A stretch of DNA of 64,000 nucleotides from Vogesella sp. XCS3 (lineage in GTDB: Bacteria; Pseudomonadota; Gammaproteobacteria; Burkholderiales; Chromobacteriaceae). This document shows positions 26,217 through 36,420 of this stretch, piece by piece; position 1 is the stretch's first letter; every line of letters starts with the position of its first letter. The notes under the pieces were generated by a model. It worked only from the letters and a program-made list of their open reading frames with translations, ran no database searches and was not told the DNA's origin. The position numbers were made by a program, and so were the translations under genes. The stretch lies in the NCBI RefSeq assembly GCF_020616155.1, contig NZ_CP085530.1, forward strand, positions 2,261,501-2,325,500, given 5' to 3'.

Positions 26217-28403
26217 ATGCCGCCACGCTTCCGCCTATCGCCGCTCGCTGCGGCCATGTTCCCGCTGTTCCTGTGCACGCCGGCACTCGCCGATGCCTTG
26301 CCCGCCGGGGTTTTGCACGTCGAGGCCGACCGCATCGACGGCCAGATGGAGGTTCAGCTCAAAGCCGAAGGCAATGTCCGCGCCGAGCGTGATGGGCAGC
26401 AGTTCGAAGCAGACTGGCTGGAATACTACGTCGACAAGCAATACGTCCGGGCCGGCCAGCGTGCCACCATGCGCCAGACAGGCAGTACGGTAGAAGGCGA
26501 TAACCTGGAAAGCTACCTGGATACCCAGACCGGCAGCGCCAGCAACGCCGACTTTGCCTTCCAGGAAAACGGCCGCGCCCTGCGCGGCAAGGCCGATACC
26601 CTGCGCATGCAGGGCAAGGGGCTGTACCAGCTGCAAGGCACACGCGCCAATACCTGCGAGCCGAACGACGATTCCTGGTACCTGAAAGCCAGCACCATCG
26701 ACCTGGATTACGGTCGCAACGTGGGCGTGGCGCGCAACGCCCGTATCGAATTCCAGGGCGTACCCATCATGTACACGCCGTGGATCGACTTCCCGCTGGA
26801 CGGCGGGCGCAAGAGCGGCCTGCTGTTCCCCACGGTGAAAACCGGTAGCGACGGCCTGCAGCTGGCCGTGCCCTACTACTGGAACATCGCGCCCAATATG
26901 GACGCCACCCTTACGCCTACCTATATGGCCCAGCGCGGCCTGATGCTGGGGGTGGAAGGGCGTTACCTGCAGCCGGACTATAGCGGCAAAATCACCACCG
27001 AACAGCTGGAAGACAGCAAGGCGAACAAACAGCGCTCGCTGTGGCAGCTAAGCCATACCCAGCGTTTTGGCAGCCAGATCAGTGCCGGCCTGAACGGCAC
27101 CCGGGTATCGGATAGCGATTACTTCAAGGATTTTGGCGATCGCAACAGCGCTGCGGCCAACGTAAACCTGGTGCGCGAAGCCTGGCTGTCCTACAACCCT
27201 GGCTGGGCCAGCGTTACGGTGAAAGCCCAGCGCTACCAGACCCTGCAGGACAGTACCGGCAGTGTGGACGAGCCTTATGCCCGCTTGCCGCAGATCGTCG
27301 CCACCAGCAACCAGCAGCTGGGCGATTTCCGCCTGGCGCTGGAAAGCGAAGTCACCCGCTTTGATCACCGCACCAAGCTGGAAGGCTGGCGCACGGTAGC
27401 CTACCCCAGCGTAAGCTGGGCACTGGAACAGCCATGGGGGTTTTTCCGCCCCAAGATTGGCCTGCACCATACCCGTTACCAGCTCGATAGCTATAAAGGC
27501 CAGGCGGGCTACACCCTGGACCGCACCCTGCCGATTACCAGCCTGGACAGCGGCCTGGTATTCGAGCGCGACAGCACCCTGCAAGACCGGGCGGTTAGCC
27601 AGACGCTGGAACCGCGGTTGTACTACGTCAACATCCCCAGTACCGAACAAAGCAACCTGCCCAACTTCGATACCTCGGAAAACGACTTCAACTTTGCCCA
27701 GCTGTTCAGCGAAAACCGGTTTTCCGGCTACGACCGTATCAATGCGGCCAACCAGATTACCGCCGCCTTGACCAGCCGCCTACTGGATAACGATAGCGGG
27801 CTGGAACGACTGCGTGTGGCCGTAGGTCAACGCTTCTATCTGGATAAAAGTGATACCACACTGGCCGGCAATACCACCCAGCGCAGCGAAGGCGGCTCCG
27901 ACCTGTTGCTGACCCTGGGCGGCGACCTGAGCCGCGCCTTGCGCCTGGATGCCAGCTACCAGTACAACCAGACACTGGATAAAACCGAGCGTTACAATGC
28001 CCAGCTGCGCTACAACCCGGCGCCGGGTAAAGCCATCAGCGTGCGCTACCGCTATGGCCGCGACGAAATCGTGGGCACCAGCAGCCAGCGCGATGTATTG
28101 CGCCAGCTGGATATCGCCGGGCAGTGGCCGATTGCACGCCAGTGGTACGCCGTCGCGCGCCAGAATTACTCGCTGCGCGACAAAAAGGCACTGGAGCAGC
28201 TAGCCGGCATCGAATATCAGCACGGCTGCTGGAGCACACGCCTGGTGGCACAGCGCTACGTGACCGACCTGACCAAGACCAAGAACGCTTTCTTCCTGCA
28301 GCTGGAGCTCAAAGACCTCAGCAGCATAGGGAATAACCCACTGGAAACGCTGCGCCTGGCCATCCCGGGCTACAGCAAAATCAACGAGACTGCAGACAAA
28401 TAA
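26217..28403 (+). CDS. lptD: LPS assembly outer-membrane protein LptD
   Basis: Beta-barrel translocon that inserts LPS into the outer leaflet. The 728-residue protein has a signal peptide (cleavage near ALA-DA, residue 25), a periplasmic jellyroll (about 30-200, OstA-type) and a C-terminal barrel. The mature protein has only two cysteines, C147 and C671, so a single disulfide could lock jellyroll to barrel, unlike the four-cysteine E. coli protein. Its TAA overlaps the surA ATG by one base. Confidence 0.95.
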   Translation: MPPRFRLSPLAAAMFPLFLCTPALADALPAGVLHVEADRIDGQMEVQLKAEGNVRAERDGQQFEADWLEYYVDKQYVRAGQRATMRQTGSTVEGDNLESYLDTQTGSASNADFAFQENGRALRGKADTLRMQGKGLYQLQGTRANTCEPNDDSWYLKASTIDLDYGRNVGVARNARIEFQGVPIMYTPWIDFPLDGGRKSGLLFPTVKTGSDGLQLAVPYYWNIAPNMDATLTPTYMAQRGLMLGVEGRYLQPDYSGKITTEQLEDSKANKQRSLWQLSHTQRFGSQISAGLNGTRVSDSDYFKDFGDRNSAAANVNLVREAWLSYNPGWASVTVKAQRYQTLQDSTGSVDEPYARLPQIVATSNQQLGDFRLALESEVTRFDHRTKLEGWRTVAYPSVSWALEQPWGFFRPKIGLHHTRYQLDSYKGQAGYTLDRTLPITSLDSGLVFERDSTLQDRAVSQTLEPRLYYVNIPSTEQSNLPNFDTSENDFNFAQLFSENRFSGYDRINAANQITAALTSRLLDNDSGLERLRVAVGQRFYLDKSDTTLAGNTTQRSEGGSDLLLTLGGDLSRALRLDASYQYNQTLDKTERYNAQLRYNPAPGKAISVRYRYGRDEIVGTSSQRDVLRQLDIAGQWPIARQWYAVARQNYSLRDKKALEQLAGIEYQHGCWSTRLVAQRYVTDLTKTKNAFFLQLELKDLSSIGNNPLETLRLAIPGYSKINETADK

Positions 28404-29680
28404 TGAAAAAGCTTTTTCTTGCCGCCTTTGCCTCTGCTTGCCTGGCCACCCCGGCGCTGGCCATCTCCACCGTAGACCGCATCGTTGCCGTGGTGAACAA
28501 CAGCGTCATTACCCAGTCCGAGCTGTCGCAACGGGTACAAAACGCCCAGGCCAACCTGCAACGCCAGAACATCGAAGCGCCGGCCGCCGAGGTGCTGTCG
28601 CGCCAGGTGCTGGACATGATGATCAACGAACAGCTGCAACTGCAGTACGCCAACAATAACGGCCTGCGTATCGGCGAGCTGGAGCTGGACCAGGCACTGC
28701 AAAGCATTGCCCAGCAAAACAAGACCGACCTGGCCGGCCTGCGTGCCCTGCTGGAAAAAGACGGTAGCAGCATTGCCAAGCTGCGCGAGCAGCTGCGCAG
28801 CGACCTGCTGCTGGAGCGCATCAAGGAACGTGAAGTCAACAGCCGTGTGAACGTCACCGACCAGGAAGTCGCCCAGGTACAGCAAACCACCACCGGCCTG
28901 AACCGTATCGAATACCGCCTGGCGGCCATTCAGGTCAATATCCCGGAGCGTGCCACCCCGGCCCAGGTAGAAGAACGCCGCCAGAAACTGATCAAGGCAG
29001 AGGCAGAGATCAAAGCCGGTAAATCGTTTGCCCAGGTAGCGGCGGCTTACTCCGAAGCCAGCAACGCCCTGCAAGGTGGCGATCTGGGCTGGCGTAATGC
29101 CAGTGCCCTGCCGCAAGATTTCATCCAGCTGCTGGATACCCTGCCGGTAGGCGGCGTCACCGAGCTGGTGCGTGCCAGCGGCAGCCTGTACCTGTTCAAG
29201 CTGGTAGACAAGCGCGACACCAGCGGCCCGCAATACGTGAAACAGCACAAGGTGCGCCACATCCTGGTGAAAACCAACGAAGCCACCTCCGACACCGATG
29301 CCTACGCCCGCATCCTGCAGGTGCAAGACCGCATCAAGCGCGGTGCCAAGTTCGAAGACATGGCGCGCCAGTTTTCCGAAGACGGCTCTGCCTCGCTGGG
29401 CGGTGACCTGGGCTGGGTAAACGAAGGCGATACCGTACCGGACTTCGAGCGTACCTTCCGCCAGCTGCAGGCCAAACAAGTCAGCGAACCGGTAAAAACC
29501 CCGTTCGGCTGGCACCTGATCCTGCTGGAGGATGTGCGTAGCCAGGATGTGTCTACCGACCGGGAAAAACTGGTCGTCAAACAGCAGATTCGCCAGCGCA
29601 AGATCGAACAAAGCTACATCGACTGGCTGGAACAACTGCGCGCCAGTGCCTTTATCGAAGACCGCCTGGTAGAAAAATAA
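28403..29680 (+). CDS. surA: Periplasmic chaperone / peptidyl-prolyl isomerase SurA
   Basis: Chaperone for outer-membrane proteins, including LptD. The 425-residue precursor has a signal peptide (about 1-20, ending PALA), an N-terminal SurA domain beginning [18 protein letters not shown], and two parvulin domains (about 170-270 and 282-385; the second with the motif [10 protein letters not shown] ... [11 protein letters not shown]). It directly follows lptD (TAATG junction) and ends at a strong terminator. Confidence 0.96.
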   Translation: MKKLFLAAFASACLATPALAISTVDRIVAVVNNSVITQSELSQRVQNAQANLQRQNIEAPAAEVLSRQVLDMMINEQLQLQYANNNGLRIGELELDQALQSIAQQNKTDLAGLRALLEKDGSSIAKLREQLRSDLLLERIKEREVNSRVNVTDQEVAQVQQTTTGLNRIEYRLAAIQVNIPERATPAQVEERRQKLIKAEAEIKAGKSFAQVAAAYSEASNALQGGDLGWRNASALPQDFIQLLDTLPVGGVTELVRASGSLYLFKLVDKRDTSGPQYVKQHKVRHILVKTNEATSDTDAYARILQVQDRIKRGAKFEDMARQFSEDGSASLGGDLGWVNEGDTVPDFERTFRQLQAKQVSEPVKTPFGWHLILLEDVRSQDVSTDREKLVVKQQIRQRKIEQSYIDWLEQLRASAFIEDRLVEK

Positions 29681-29702
29681 GCCGGGCTACGCCCCCCATG
29701 CC

Positions 29703-29729
29703 AAGCCGATCCCTGCATCGGCTTTTTTT
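29703..29729 (+). terminator. surA terminator
   Basis: AAGCCGAT pairs with ATCGGCTT around CCCTGC and is followed by a run of T. It separates lptD-surA from pdxA only partly, since pdxA starts 13 bases later. Confidence 0.85.
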
Positions 29730-29741
29730 ACGGAAGCCGCC

Positions 29742-30725
29742 ATGCCCTCTTCCCGCCCCGTATTGGCCATTACCGCCGGCGAGCCTGCCGGCATCGGCCC
29801 CGACCTGGTCCTGCGCCTGCCCGAGCTGGGGCTACCGGCCCGTCTGGTGGTGATTGCCGACAAACACCTGCTGGCCAGCCGCGCCGCCCAGCTGGGTTTG
29901 CCGACAGCGCTACACGATTACCATCCCGGACAAGCCGCCCCGGCAGACGCGCTAGAGGTGTGGCACGTACCGTTGGCCGCAGCCACCGAGGCAGGGCAGC
30001 TGGATGCGGCCAACGGCCGCTATGTACTGGCTACGCTGGATGTGGCGATAGACGGCTGCCAGAGCGGCGAATTTGCCGCCATGGTGACGGCGCCGGTACA
30101 CAAGGGGGTGATCAACGATGCCGGTATCGCCTTTAGCGGCCATACCGAATACCTGGCGGAGCGCACCGGCACGCCCAAGGTGGTGATGATGCTGGCCGGG
30201 GCCGGCATGCGCGTGGCGCTGGCCACCACCCACCTGCCGCTGCGTGCCGTGGCCGATGCCATTACCCGCGACAGCCTGCGCGAGGTCATCACCATCCTGC
30301 ACGCCGACCTGGTGGCCAAATTCGGCATCGCGGCACCGCGCATCCTGGTGGCCGGGCTGAACCCGCACGCCGGTGAGGGCGGCCATATGGGGCACGAGGA
30401 AATCGACGTGATCGAGCCAGTGCTGCGCGAGCTGCGCGCCCAGGGCATGCAGCTTGTCGGCCCGCTGCCGGCCGACACCCTGTTCAACCCCGACAAGCTG
30501 GCCAGTGCCGATGCCGTGCTGGCCATGTACCACGACCAGGGCCTGCCGGTGCTCAAGCACGCCAGCTTCGGTGCCGGTATCAACATTACGCTGGGCCTGC
30601 CCATCATCCGCACCTCGGTAGACCACGGTACCGCGCTGGATCTGGCCGGTAGCGGCCGCGCCGACCCCGGCAGCCTGTTTGAAGCCTGCCAGCTCGCCTG
30701 CCAGCTGGCGCAGCACCATCACTAA
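29742..30725 (+). CDS. pdxA: 4-hydroxythreonine-4-phosphate dehydrogenase
   Basis: NAD-dependent enzyme of pyridoxal 5'-phosphate synthesis. The 327 residues contain the family start [25 protein letters not shown], the metal-binding [26 protein letters not shown] and [11 protein letters not shown] with catalytic and metal-binding histidines. It follows surA as in many proteobacteria. rsmA (ksgA), often the next gene, is absent here. Confidence 0.96.
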   Translation: MPSSRPVLAITAGEPAGIGPDLVLRLPELGLPARLVVIADKHLLASRAAQLGLPTALHDYHPGQAAPADALEVWHVPLAAATEAGQLDAANGRYVLATLDVAIDGCQSGEFAAMVTAPVHKGVINDAGIAFSGHTEYLAERTGTPKVVMMLAGAGMRVALATTHLPLRAVADAITRDSLREVITILHADLVAKFGIAAPRILVAGLNPHAGEGGHMGHEEIDVIEPVLRELRAQGMQLVGPLPADTLFNPDKLASADAVLAMYHDQGLPVLKHASFGAGINITLGLPIIRTSVDHGTALDLAGSGRADPGSLFEACQLACQLAQHHH

Positions 30726-30974
30726 CAGAATCTGTGGTGGCATTGGCCTGCGGCAAAACACTCGCCCCGGCACGATGCCACCCCATAGCCCGCCATCGCG
30801 GCATAATGCACCGGTTTTTGTAGCCACTGCGCTACATTGATGCGGGTAGGTGGCGATTTATCGTATCCAAACTACATTCTCCCTATAACCCTGACGTTAG
30901 CGGCATTTTTCGCGGCGCAACATTTCGGCTACTATTTCGGGAATTATCCAAAACTTGCCGAAGTTCAGGGACAT

Positions 30975-33900
30975 ATGAGCAACACCACCCAGCAGCGTGT
31001 ACGGGAAATACCGTACAACTACACCTCGTATTCGGATCGCGAGATCATCATCCGCCTTTTGGGCGCACCCATGTGGCAACTGCTTGAAGAACTGCGGGCA
31101 GAGCGGAAAACAGGCCGCTCTGCCCGTATGCTTTTCGAGGTACTGGGTGATATCTGGGTGGTAGACCGCAACCCCTACCTGGTAGACGACCTGCTGGATA
31201 ACCCGCAGCGCCTCTCCGCGCTGGTGGGTGCCCTGCGCCACCGCCTGGGCGAAGTGGAAAAACGCCGCGATGGCAACGACAAGGTTGGCCGCATGATTAC
31301 CGCCGCCTACGCCGCGGTAGACAGTTTCGAGCAACAGTTTGGCGAAACGCGCGAGCTGCGCGCCGCCATCCTCAAGCGCCTGGGCAAGATCACCCGCCGC
31401 GACAATATCCTGTTTGACGGCCTGGCCCGCGTGTCGCACGTGACCGACGCCACCGACTGGCGCGTGGAATACCCGTTTGTGGTGCTGTGCCCGGATACCG
31501 AAGCCGAGATCGCCCCGCTGGTAAAAGCCTGTATCGAGCTCAAGCTCACCATCATCCCGCGGGGTGGTGGTACCGGCTACACCGGTGGCGCAGTGCCGCT
31601 GGACCGCCGCAGTGCCGTGATCAACACCGAAAAAATGGACCGCCACCTGGGCGTGGAATTCGTCGAGCTGCCCGGCCTGGACGGCAAGCGTGCCACCATC
31701 CAGTGCGGTGCCGGTGTGGTCACCGCCCGCGTAGCCGAAGCTGCCGGCGCGGCCGGCCTGGTATTTGCCGTGGACCCGACCTCGGCAGAGGCGTCCTGTA
31801 TCGGCGGCAACATCGCCATGAACGCCGGCGGTAAAAAAGCCGTGCTGTGGGGCACCACGCTGGACAACCTGGCCAGCTGGAAGATGGTCGACCCGAACGG
31901 CAACTGGATGTTCGTGGAGCGCATCGGCCACAACTACGGCAAGATCCACGACGTGGACACCGCCACCTTCCGCGTGACCCGCCTGCAGGACGACGGCAAG
32001 ACCGTGATCAGCAGCGAAGAGCTGGTAATCCCTGGCAGCGCCTTCCGCAAGGTGGGCCTGGGCAAGGACGTCACCGACAAATTCCTGGCCGGCCTGCCCG
32101 GCGTGCAGAAGGAAGGCACCGACGGCATCATCACCAGCGCGCGCTTCGTGCTGCACCGCATGCCGGCGCACATCCGCACTGTCTGTCTGGAGTTCTTCGG
32201 CACCGTAGCCGAAGCCACCCCGGCGATTGTGGAGATCACCGACTACTTCAAGCCCAATGGCGCAGGCCTGGCCGCCGGCGTACAGCTGGCCGGCCTGGAG
32301 CACCTGGACTGGCGCTACGTGCGCGCCGTGGGCTACGCCACCAAGGCCAAGGGCCGTGGCCGCCCGAAAATGGTGCTGATCGCCGACATCGTGTCGGATA
32401 ACGAAAACGCCGTGGCCGAGGCCGCCAGCCAGGTGGTGCGCTACGCCAACGCCCGCCACGGTGAAGGCTTCATTGCCGTCACCCCAGAAGCGCGCAAGAC
32501 CTTCTGGCTGGACCGCAGCCGCACCGCCGCCATCGCCCGCCACACCAACGCCTTCAAGATCAACGAAGACGTGGTGATTCCGCTGGACCGCCTGGGCGAC
32601 TACAGCGACGGTATCGAGCGCATCAACATCGAGCTGTCCGTGGCCAGCAAGATCAAGCTGCTGGACCAGCTGGCCGAGTTCTTCCACGGCCGCCTGCCGG
32701 TAGATACCGAAGGCGGCACGCTGTCGGCCGACGAGCTGATCGGTGACCGCCGCGAAAGCGCGCTGGAGCTGATTGGTGCCGTGCGTACCCGCTGGCAGTG
32801 GCTGCTGGACAACCTGGACACGCCGCTGGCCGAGTACACCCAGGGTTGGCCGCAAGCCCCGCTGGAAGACACTGCGGCCAACCCTGCCGCCAGCGTGTTC
32901 ATCGCCATGCGCGACTTCAAGCTGCGCGTGAGCTGGAAGCGCGAGCTGCAAGGCGAGCTGCTGGCGCTGTTTGCCGGCAAGGCCGACAGCACCATTACCG
33001 AAGCCATCGGCCTGATCCAGCAAAAAGTGCTGCGCGGCCGTGCTTTCGTGGCGTTGCACATGCACGCCGGCGACGGTAACGTACACACCAACCTGCCGGT
33101 AAACTCCGACGACTACGAGATGCTGCAAACCGCGCACCGTGCGGTAGAGCGCATCATGAAACTGGCGCGCAGCCTGAACGGCGTGATCTCCGGCGAACAC
33201 GGTATCGGCATCACCAAACTGGAATTCCTCACCGAAGAAGAAATCCAGCCCTTCCGCGACTACAAGGCGCGCGTGGACCCGAACGGCCACTTCAACAAGG
33301 GCAAGCTGCTGCCGGGTGCCGACCTCAGCATGGCCTACACGCCATCGTTCTCGCTGCTGGGTGCCGAATCGCTGATTCTGGAGCAATCCGACCTGGGCGC
33401 CATCAGCGACTCGGTGAAAGACTGCCTGCGCTGCGGCAAGTGCAAACCGGTGTGCTCCACCCACGTGCCGCGCGCCAACCTGCTGTACAGCCCGCGTAAC
33501 AAAATCCTGGGCGTGGGCCTGCTCACCGAAGCCTTCCTGTACGAAGAACAAACCCGTCGTGGCGTCAGCCTCAAGCACTTTGAAGAGCTGTCCGACGTGG
33601 CCGACCACTGCACCGTGTGCCACCGCTGCGTGAAGCCGTGCCCGGTGAAGATCGACTTCGGCGACGTGTCGGTCGCCATGCGTAACTTCCTGCGCAAGAC
33701 CGGCAACAAGAAGTTCAACCCCGGTACCGCGCTGGGCATGGCCTTCCTTACCGCCAAAGACCCAGCCACCATCAAAGGCATCCGCGCCGGCCTGGTGGGC
33801 GGCGCCTACAAGCTGCAACGCCTGGGCAACAGCCTCGGCAAGAAGCTGGGCCTCACCGGCAGCCAGACCGCGCAGCCGCCGGCCACCATCGGCAAACCCG

Positions 33901-34820
33901 AGGTGAAGGCGCAAGTCATCCACTTCATCAACAAGCCAATGCCGGGCGGCCTGCCGAAGAAAACCGCGCGCGCGCTGCTGGATGTGGAAGACGCCAACGT
34001 GATTCCGGTGATCCGCAACCCGAAGGTGAGCGAAGACGCCGAAGCGGTGTTCTACTTCCCCGGCTGCGGCTCGGAACGCCTGTTCAGCCAGGTGGGTCTG
34101 GCGACCCAGGCCATGCTGTGGCACGTGGGCACCCAGACCGTGCTGCCGCCGGGCTACCTGTGCTGCGGCTACCCGCAGACCAGCGCCGGCTACAAGGACA
34201 AGGGCGACGAGATCACCACCGAGAACCGCGTGCTGTTCCACCGCATGGCCAACACGCTGAACTACCTGGACATCAAGACCGTGGTCGTCAGCTGCGGCAC
34301 CTGCTACGACCAGCTGGCCAACTACCGCTTCGAGGAGATTTTCCCCGGCTGCCGCATCATCGACATCCACGAATACCTGATGGAAAAAGGCCTGAAGCTG
34401 GACGGCATCGGCGGTCAGAAGTATATGTACCACGACCCTTGCCACACCCCGATGAAGGCCTACCAGCCGATCAAGGTAGTCAACGAGCTGATGGGCGGCG
34501 GTGTGGTGCAGAACGACCGTTGCTGCGGCGAATCCGGCACCTTTGCCGCCAGCCGCCCCGACATTGCCACCCAGGTGCGCTTCCGCAAGGAAGAGGAAAT
34601 CAACAAAGACCTGGCCAAGGTCGGCGCCAGCGACAAGCCGGTGAAAATCCTCACCTCCTGCCCGTCCTGCCTGCAGGGTCTGAGCCGCTACAGCGACGAC
34701 ACCGGCACCCAGGCCGACTACATCGTGGTGGAGATGGCCAAGCACATCCTGGGCGACAACTGGATGAAAGAGTACGTGGACAACGCCCGTAACGGTGGCG
34801 TGGAGCGCGTGCTGCTGTAA
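30975..34820 (+). CDS. DUF3683-type FAD-linked oxidase/Fe-S oxidoreductase fusion
   Basis: Very large (1281-residue) flavoprotein. An N-terminal DUF3683-like region ([15 protein letters not shown]) is followed by a PCMH-type FAD domain ([17 protein letters not shown], about 195-400), an FAD-oxidase C-terminal domain with [15 protein letters not shown] and [12 protein letters not shown], and a dicluster ferredoxin region ([26 protein letters not shown]). Two CCG-type cysteine domains finish it (YFPGCGSE ... [15 protein letters not shown] ... CPSCLQG). The architecture resembles D-lactate/glycolate oxidases fused to their Fe-S subunit. The ATG giving MSNTTQQ is chosen over an upstream frame. 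The substrate is not known to me. Confidence 0.9.
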   Translation: MSNTTQQRVREIPYNYTSYSDREIIIRLLGAPMWQLLEELRAERKTGRSARMLFEVLGDIWVVDRNPYLVDDLLDNPQRLSALVGALRHRLGEVEKRRDGNDKVGRMITAAYAAVDSFEQQFGETRELRAAILKRLGKITRRDNILFDGLARVSHVTDATDWRVEYPFVVLCPDTEAEIAPLVKACIELKLTIIPRGGGTGYTGGAVPLDRRSAVINTEKMDRHLGVEFVELPGLDGKRATIQCGAGVVTARVAEAAGAAGLVFAVDPTSAEASCIGGNIAMNAGGKKAVLWGTTLDNLASWKMVDPNGNWMFVERIGHNYGKIHDVDTATFRVTRLQDDGKTVISSEELVIPGSAFRKVGLGKDVTDKFLAGLPGVQKEGTDGIITSARFVLHRMPAHIRTVCLEFFGTVAEATPAIVEITDYFKPNGAGLAAGVQLAGLEHLDWRYVRAVGYATKAKGRGRPKMVLIADIVSDNENAVAEAASQVVRYANARHGEGFIAVTPEARKTFWLDRSRTAAIARHTNAFKINEDVVIPLDRLGDYSDGIERINIELSVASKIKLLDQLAEFFHGRLPVDTEGGTLSADELIGDRRESALELIGAVRTRWQWLLDNLDTPLAEYTQGWPQAPLEDTAANPAASVFIAMRDFKLRVSWKRELQGELLALFAGKADSTITEAIGLIQQKVLRGRAFVALHMHAGDGNVHTNLPVNSDDYEMLQTAHRAVERIMKLARSLNGVISGEHGIGITKLEFLTEEEIQPFRDYKARVDPNGHFNKGKLLPGADLSMAYTPSFSLLGAESLILEQSDLGAISDSVKDCLRCGKCKPVCSTHVPRANLLYSPRNKILGVGLLTEAFLYEEQTRRGVSLKHFEELSDVADHCTVCHRCVKPCPVKIDFGDVSVAMRNFLRKTGNKKFNPGTALGMAFLTAKDPATIKGIRAGLVGGAYKLQRLGNSLGKKLGLTGSQTAQPPATIGKPEVKAQVIHFINKPMPGGLPKKTARALLDVEDANVIPVIRNPKVSEDAEAVFYFPGCGSERLFSQVGLATQAMLWHVGTQTVLPPGYLCCGYPQTSAGYKDKGDEITTENRVLFHRMANTLNYLDIKTVVVSCGTCYDQLANYRFEEIFPGCRIIDIHEYLMEKGLKLDGIGGQKYMYHDPCHTPMKAYQPIKVVNELMGGGVVQNDRCCGESGTFAASRPDIATQVRFRKEEEINKDLAKVGASDKPVKILTSCPSCLQGLSRYSDDTGTQADYIVVEMAKHILGDNWMKEYVDNARNGGVERVLL
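31281..31293 (-). repeat. 13-base dispersed repeat, exact copy
   Basis: AAGGTTGGCCGCA on the plus strand, inside the DUF3683 oxidoreductase gene. Confidence 0.9.
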
Positions 34821-34836
34821 CAGCCACGTTGGCCGC

Positions 34837-34880
34837 AAAGCGGCGTGCCGGTGCTTTTCAGGCCGGCACGCCGCTTTTTT
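34837..34880 (+). terminator. Terminator of the DUF3683 oxidoreductase gene, flanked by repeats
   Basis: A 15-bp stem, AAAGCGGCGTGCCGG (34837-34851) with CCGGCACGCCGCTTT (34863-34877), is followed by TTT. The repeat core TTGGCCGCA overlaps the left foot (34829-34837) and an exact 13-mer lies just beyond (34888-34900). Confidence 0.9.
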
Positions 34881-34887
34881 GCTATGC

Positions 34888-34900
34888 TGCGGCCAACCTT
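34888..34900 (+). repeat. 13-base dispersed repeat, exact copy
   Basis: TGCGGCCAACCTT lies between the 34.84-kb terminator and the GyrI-like gene, 20 bases before its start codon. Confidence 0.9.
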
Positions 34901-34920
34901 ACCCGCCAGCGGAGCCCGCC

Positions 34921-35391
34921 ATGCAAACCCCTACCCTTGTGACCCATCCCGCCTTCCGCGTTATCGGCATGGCCTGGACCAGCCCGGCTGACGGCACCAT
35001 TCCCGAGCTGTGGCAGCGCTTTGTACCGCGCATCGCCGAGGCCAAACCACTGAGCGAAGCCAGCTACGGTATCTGCCAGGCGCAGGCCGACGGCCAGTTC
35101 CGCTACATCGCCGCCGTAGCCGTGGCCGCCGACACCGCCGTGCCGGACGGTATGGTGGCGCTGGACGTGCCCGAGCAAGACTACGCCATCGTCGAGCACC
35201 GCGGCCCGGTACGCGGCCTGCCGGACACCTTCCGCGCGGCCTACACCGAATGGCTGCCGGAAGCCGGCCTGGCCGCCGTGGCCGGTATCGAGTTCGAGTA
35301 CATGGACGCCCGCTTCCTGGGCCCGGAGCACGCCGACAGCGTGGTGGAGCTGTACATCCCGGTCAGCGCCGACGACAGCGACGAAGGCTAA
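34921..35391 (+). CDS. GyrI-like / AraC effector-binding-domain protein
   Basis: 156-residue stand-alone small-molecule-binding fold (GyrI-like, Rob C-terminal type). Visible family features are an N-terminal PAFRVIGMAWTS strand, the central LDVPEQDYAIVEHRGPV and the C-terminal VVELYIPV strand. It has no DNA-binding domain, so it probably binds a ligand or toxin rather than regulating directly. The ATG follows GGAG. It stands alone between two terminators. Confidence 0.8.
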   Translation: MQTPTLVTHPAFRVIGMAWTSPADGTIPELWQRFVPRIAEAKPLSEASYGICQAQADGQFRYIAAVAVAADTAVPDGMVALDVPEQDYAIVEHRGPVRGLPDTFRAAYTEWLPEAGLAAVAGIEFEYMDARFLGPEHADSVVELYIPVSADDSDEG

Positions 35392-35410
35392 GCACTACAG
35401 CCCAAGCCAT

Positions 35411-35445
35411 AAAAAAGCCTGCAGCACACGCTGCAGGCTTTTTTA
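35411..35445. terminator. Bidirectional terminator between GyrI-like and EAL genes
   Basis: AAAAAAGCCTGCAGC pairs with GCTGCAGGCTTTTTT around ACAC, giving T runs on both strands between convergent genes. Confidence 0.9.
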
Positions 35446-35462
35446 TGACGATCACCGCGGCC

Positions 35463-36245
35463 TTACACCAGCTCTTCTACCCGCAGCTCGGCCGGCCGGC
35501 CCAGATAAAAACCCTGGTACAGCTCCAGCCCCAGCGCTTGCATGGCAGCCAGCTGCTCGGCAGTTTCCACCCCCTCGATCAGCATGCGGCTGCCGATTTG
35601 CCAGCCCTGCTCCAGCACGCGCTGCAAGCGGCCGTTATCGCCCTTCATGTAGTCCAGCAACAAGCTTCGATCAATCTTGATGATATCCGGGCACAGCGCC
35701 TTCACCCGCCCCTGGCTGGAAGACACGGCACCGAAATCATCCAGCGCCACACCAAAACCCGCCGCCTTGGCCTCGCGCAGGCTGCCGGCCAGCTGCAGCG
35801 GGCTTTGCTCGATCTCGTACTCCAGCACCTCCAGAATCACCTGCGAGGTCTCCAGCCCCAGCTCGACACAGCGTCGGGTCATCAACTCAAAATTGTTACC
35901 GTAGCCCTTGTCGTGCAACAACGTATTGGGGATCAGATTCAGGTTAAGGCAACTGGCCACCCGCGCCTGGGCAAAGTTGCGAAAGTGCAGCACCCGCGAC
36001 AAGCGGTCGGCGTCGATCTGATCATCGGTATCCAGGCTGTGGAAAAACAGGTCTGGCCGCAGCTGCCGCCCCTGCGGGTCGAATACCCGCAACAAGGCTT
36101 CGTAGCCAAAAATACTGCCGCTACGATAAAACAGCGGTTGAAACACGCTCTGCAGGCGATAGTCGGCGAAACGGGCGCAATAGCGGCCATCAGCGTCGCG
36201 AAATAGCAGGCGCTCAAACGCTTGCTGGGTAGTTAACTGCACCAT
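35463..36245 (-). CDS. EAL-domain c-di-GMP phosphodiesterase
   Basis: 260-residue protein made almost wholly of one EAL domain, with no membrane or sensor domain. Catalytic positions look kept: YEALLR (EAL), NLNL, ILEVLE, LDDFG (DD), IKID (Lys), IEGVE (Glu) and YQGF. It should linearise c-di-GMP to pGpG. The ATG giving MVQLTTQQ is chosen; the longer frame runs into the intergenic region. It diverges from the hydroxyacid dehydrogenase gene. Confidence 0.88.
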   Translation of the reverse strand: MVQLTTQQAFERLLFRDADGRYCARFADYRLQSVFQPLFYRSGSIFGYEALLRVFDPQGRQLRPDLFFHSLDTDDQIDADRLSRVLHFRNFAQARVASCLNLNLIPNTLLHDKGYGNNFELMTRRCVELGLETSQVILEVLEYEIEQSPLQLAGSLREAKAAGFGVALDDFGAVSSSQGRVKALCPDIIKIDRSLLLDYMKGDNGRLQRVLEQGWQIGSRMLIEGVETAEQLAAMQALGLELYQGFYLGRPAELRVEELV

Positions 36246-36420
36246 CTTGTATCCTGCCGTGAGCTTGGTTTTTTCAGCATAGCAAGCACTGCTGGCGGAC
36301 TGGAAAAAAAGCACGGATTTATTGCCAAACCGTGACATCTGGCCCAGCAATTACACACAAACAACTATAGAAACTTACAAGATTTGCACCAACCCTCTAT
36401 AGATTTGCCAAGAGCATATC

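Noticed and set aside
30897..34838. A 1313-codon open frame antisense to the FAD/Fe-S oxidoreductase gene
   Set aside because: It is a shadow frame produced by GC-rich third positions. Its product is low-complexity (Val/His/Gly/Gln-rich) with no family pattern, while the plus-strand frame is a clear enzyme.
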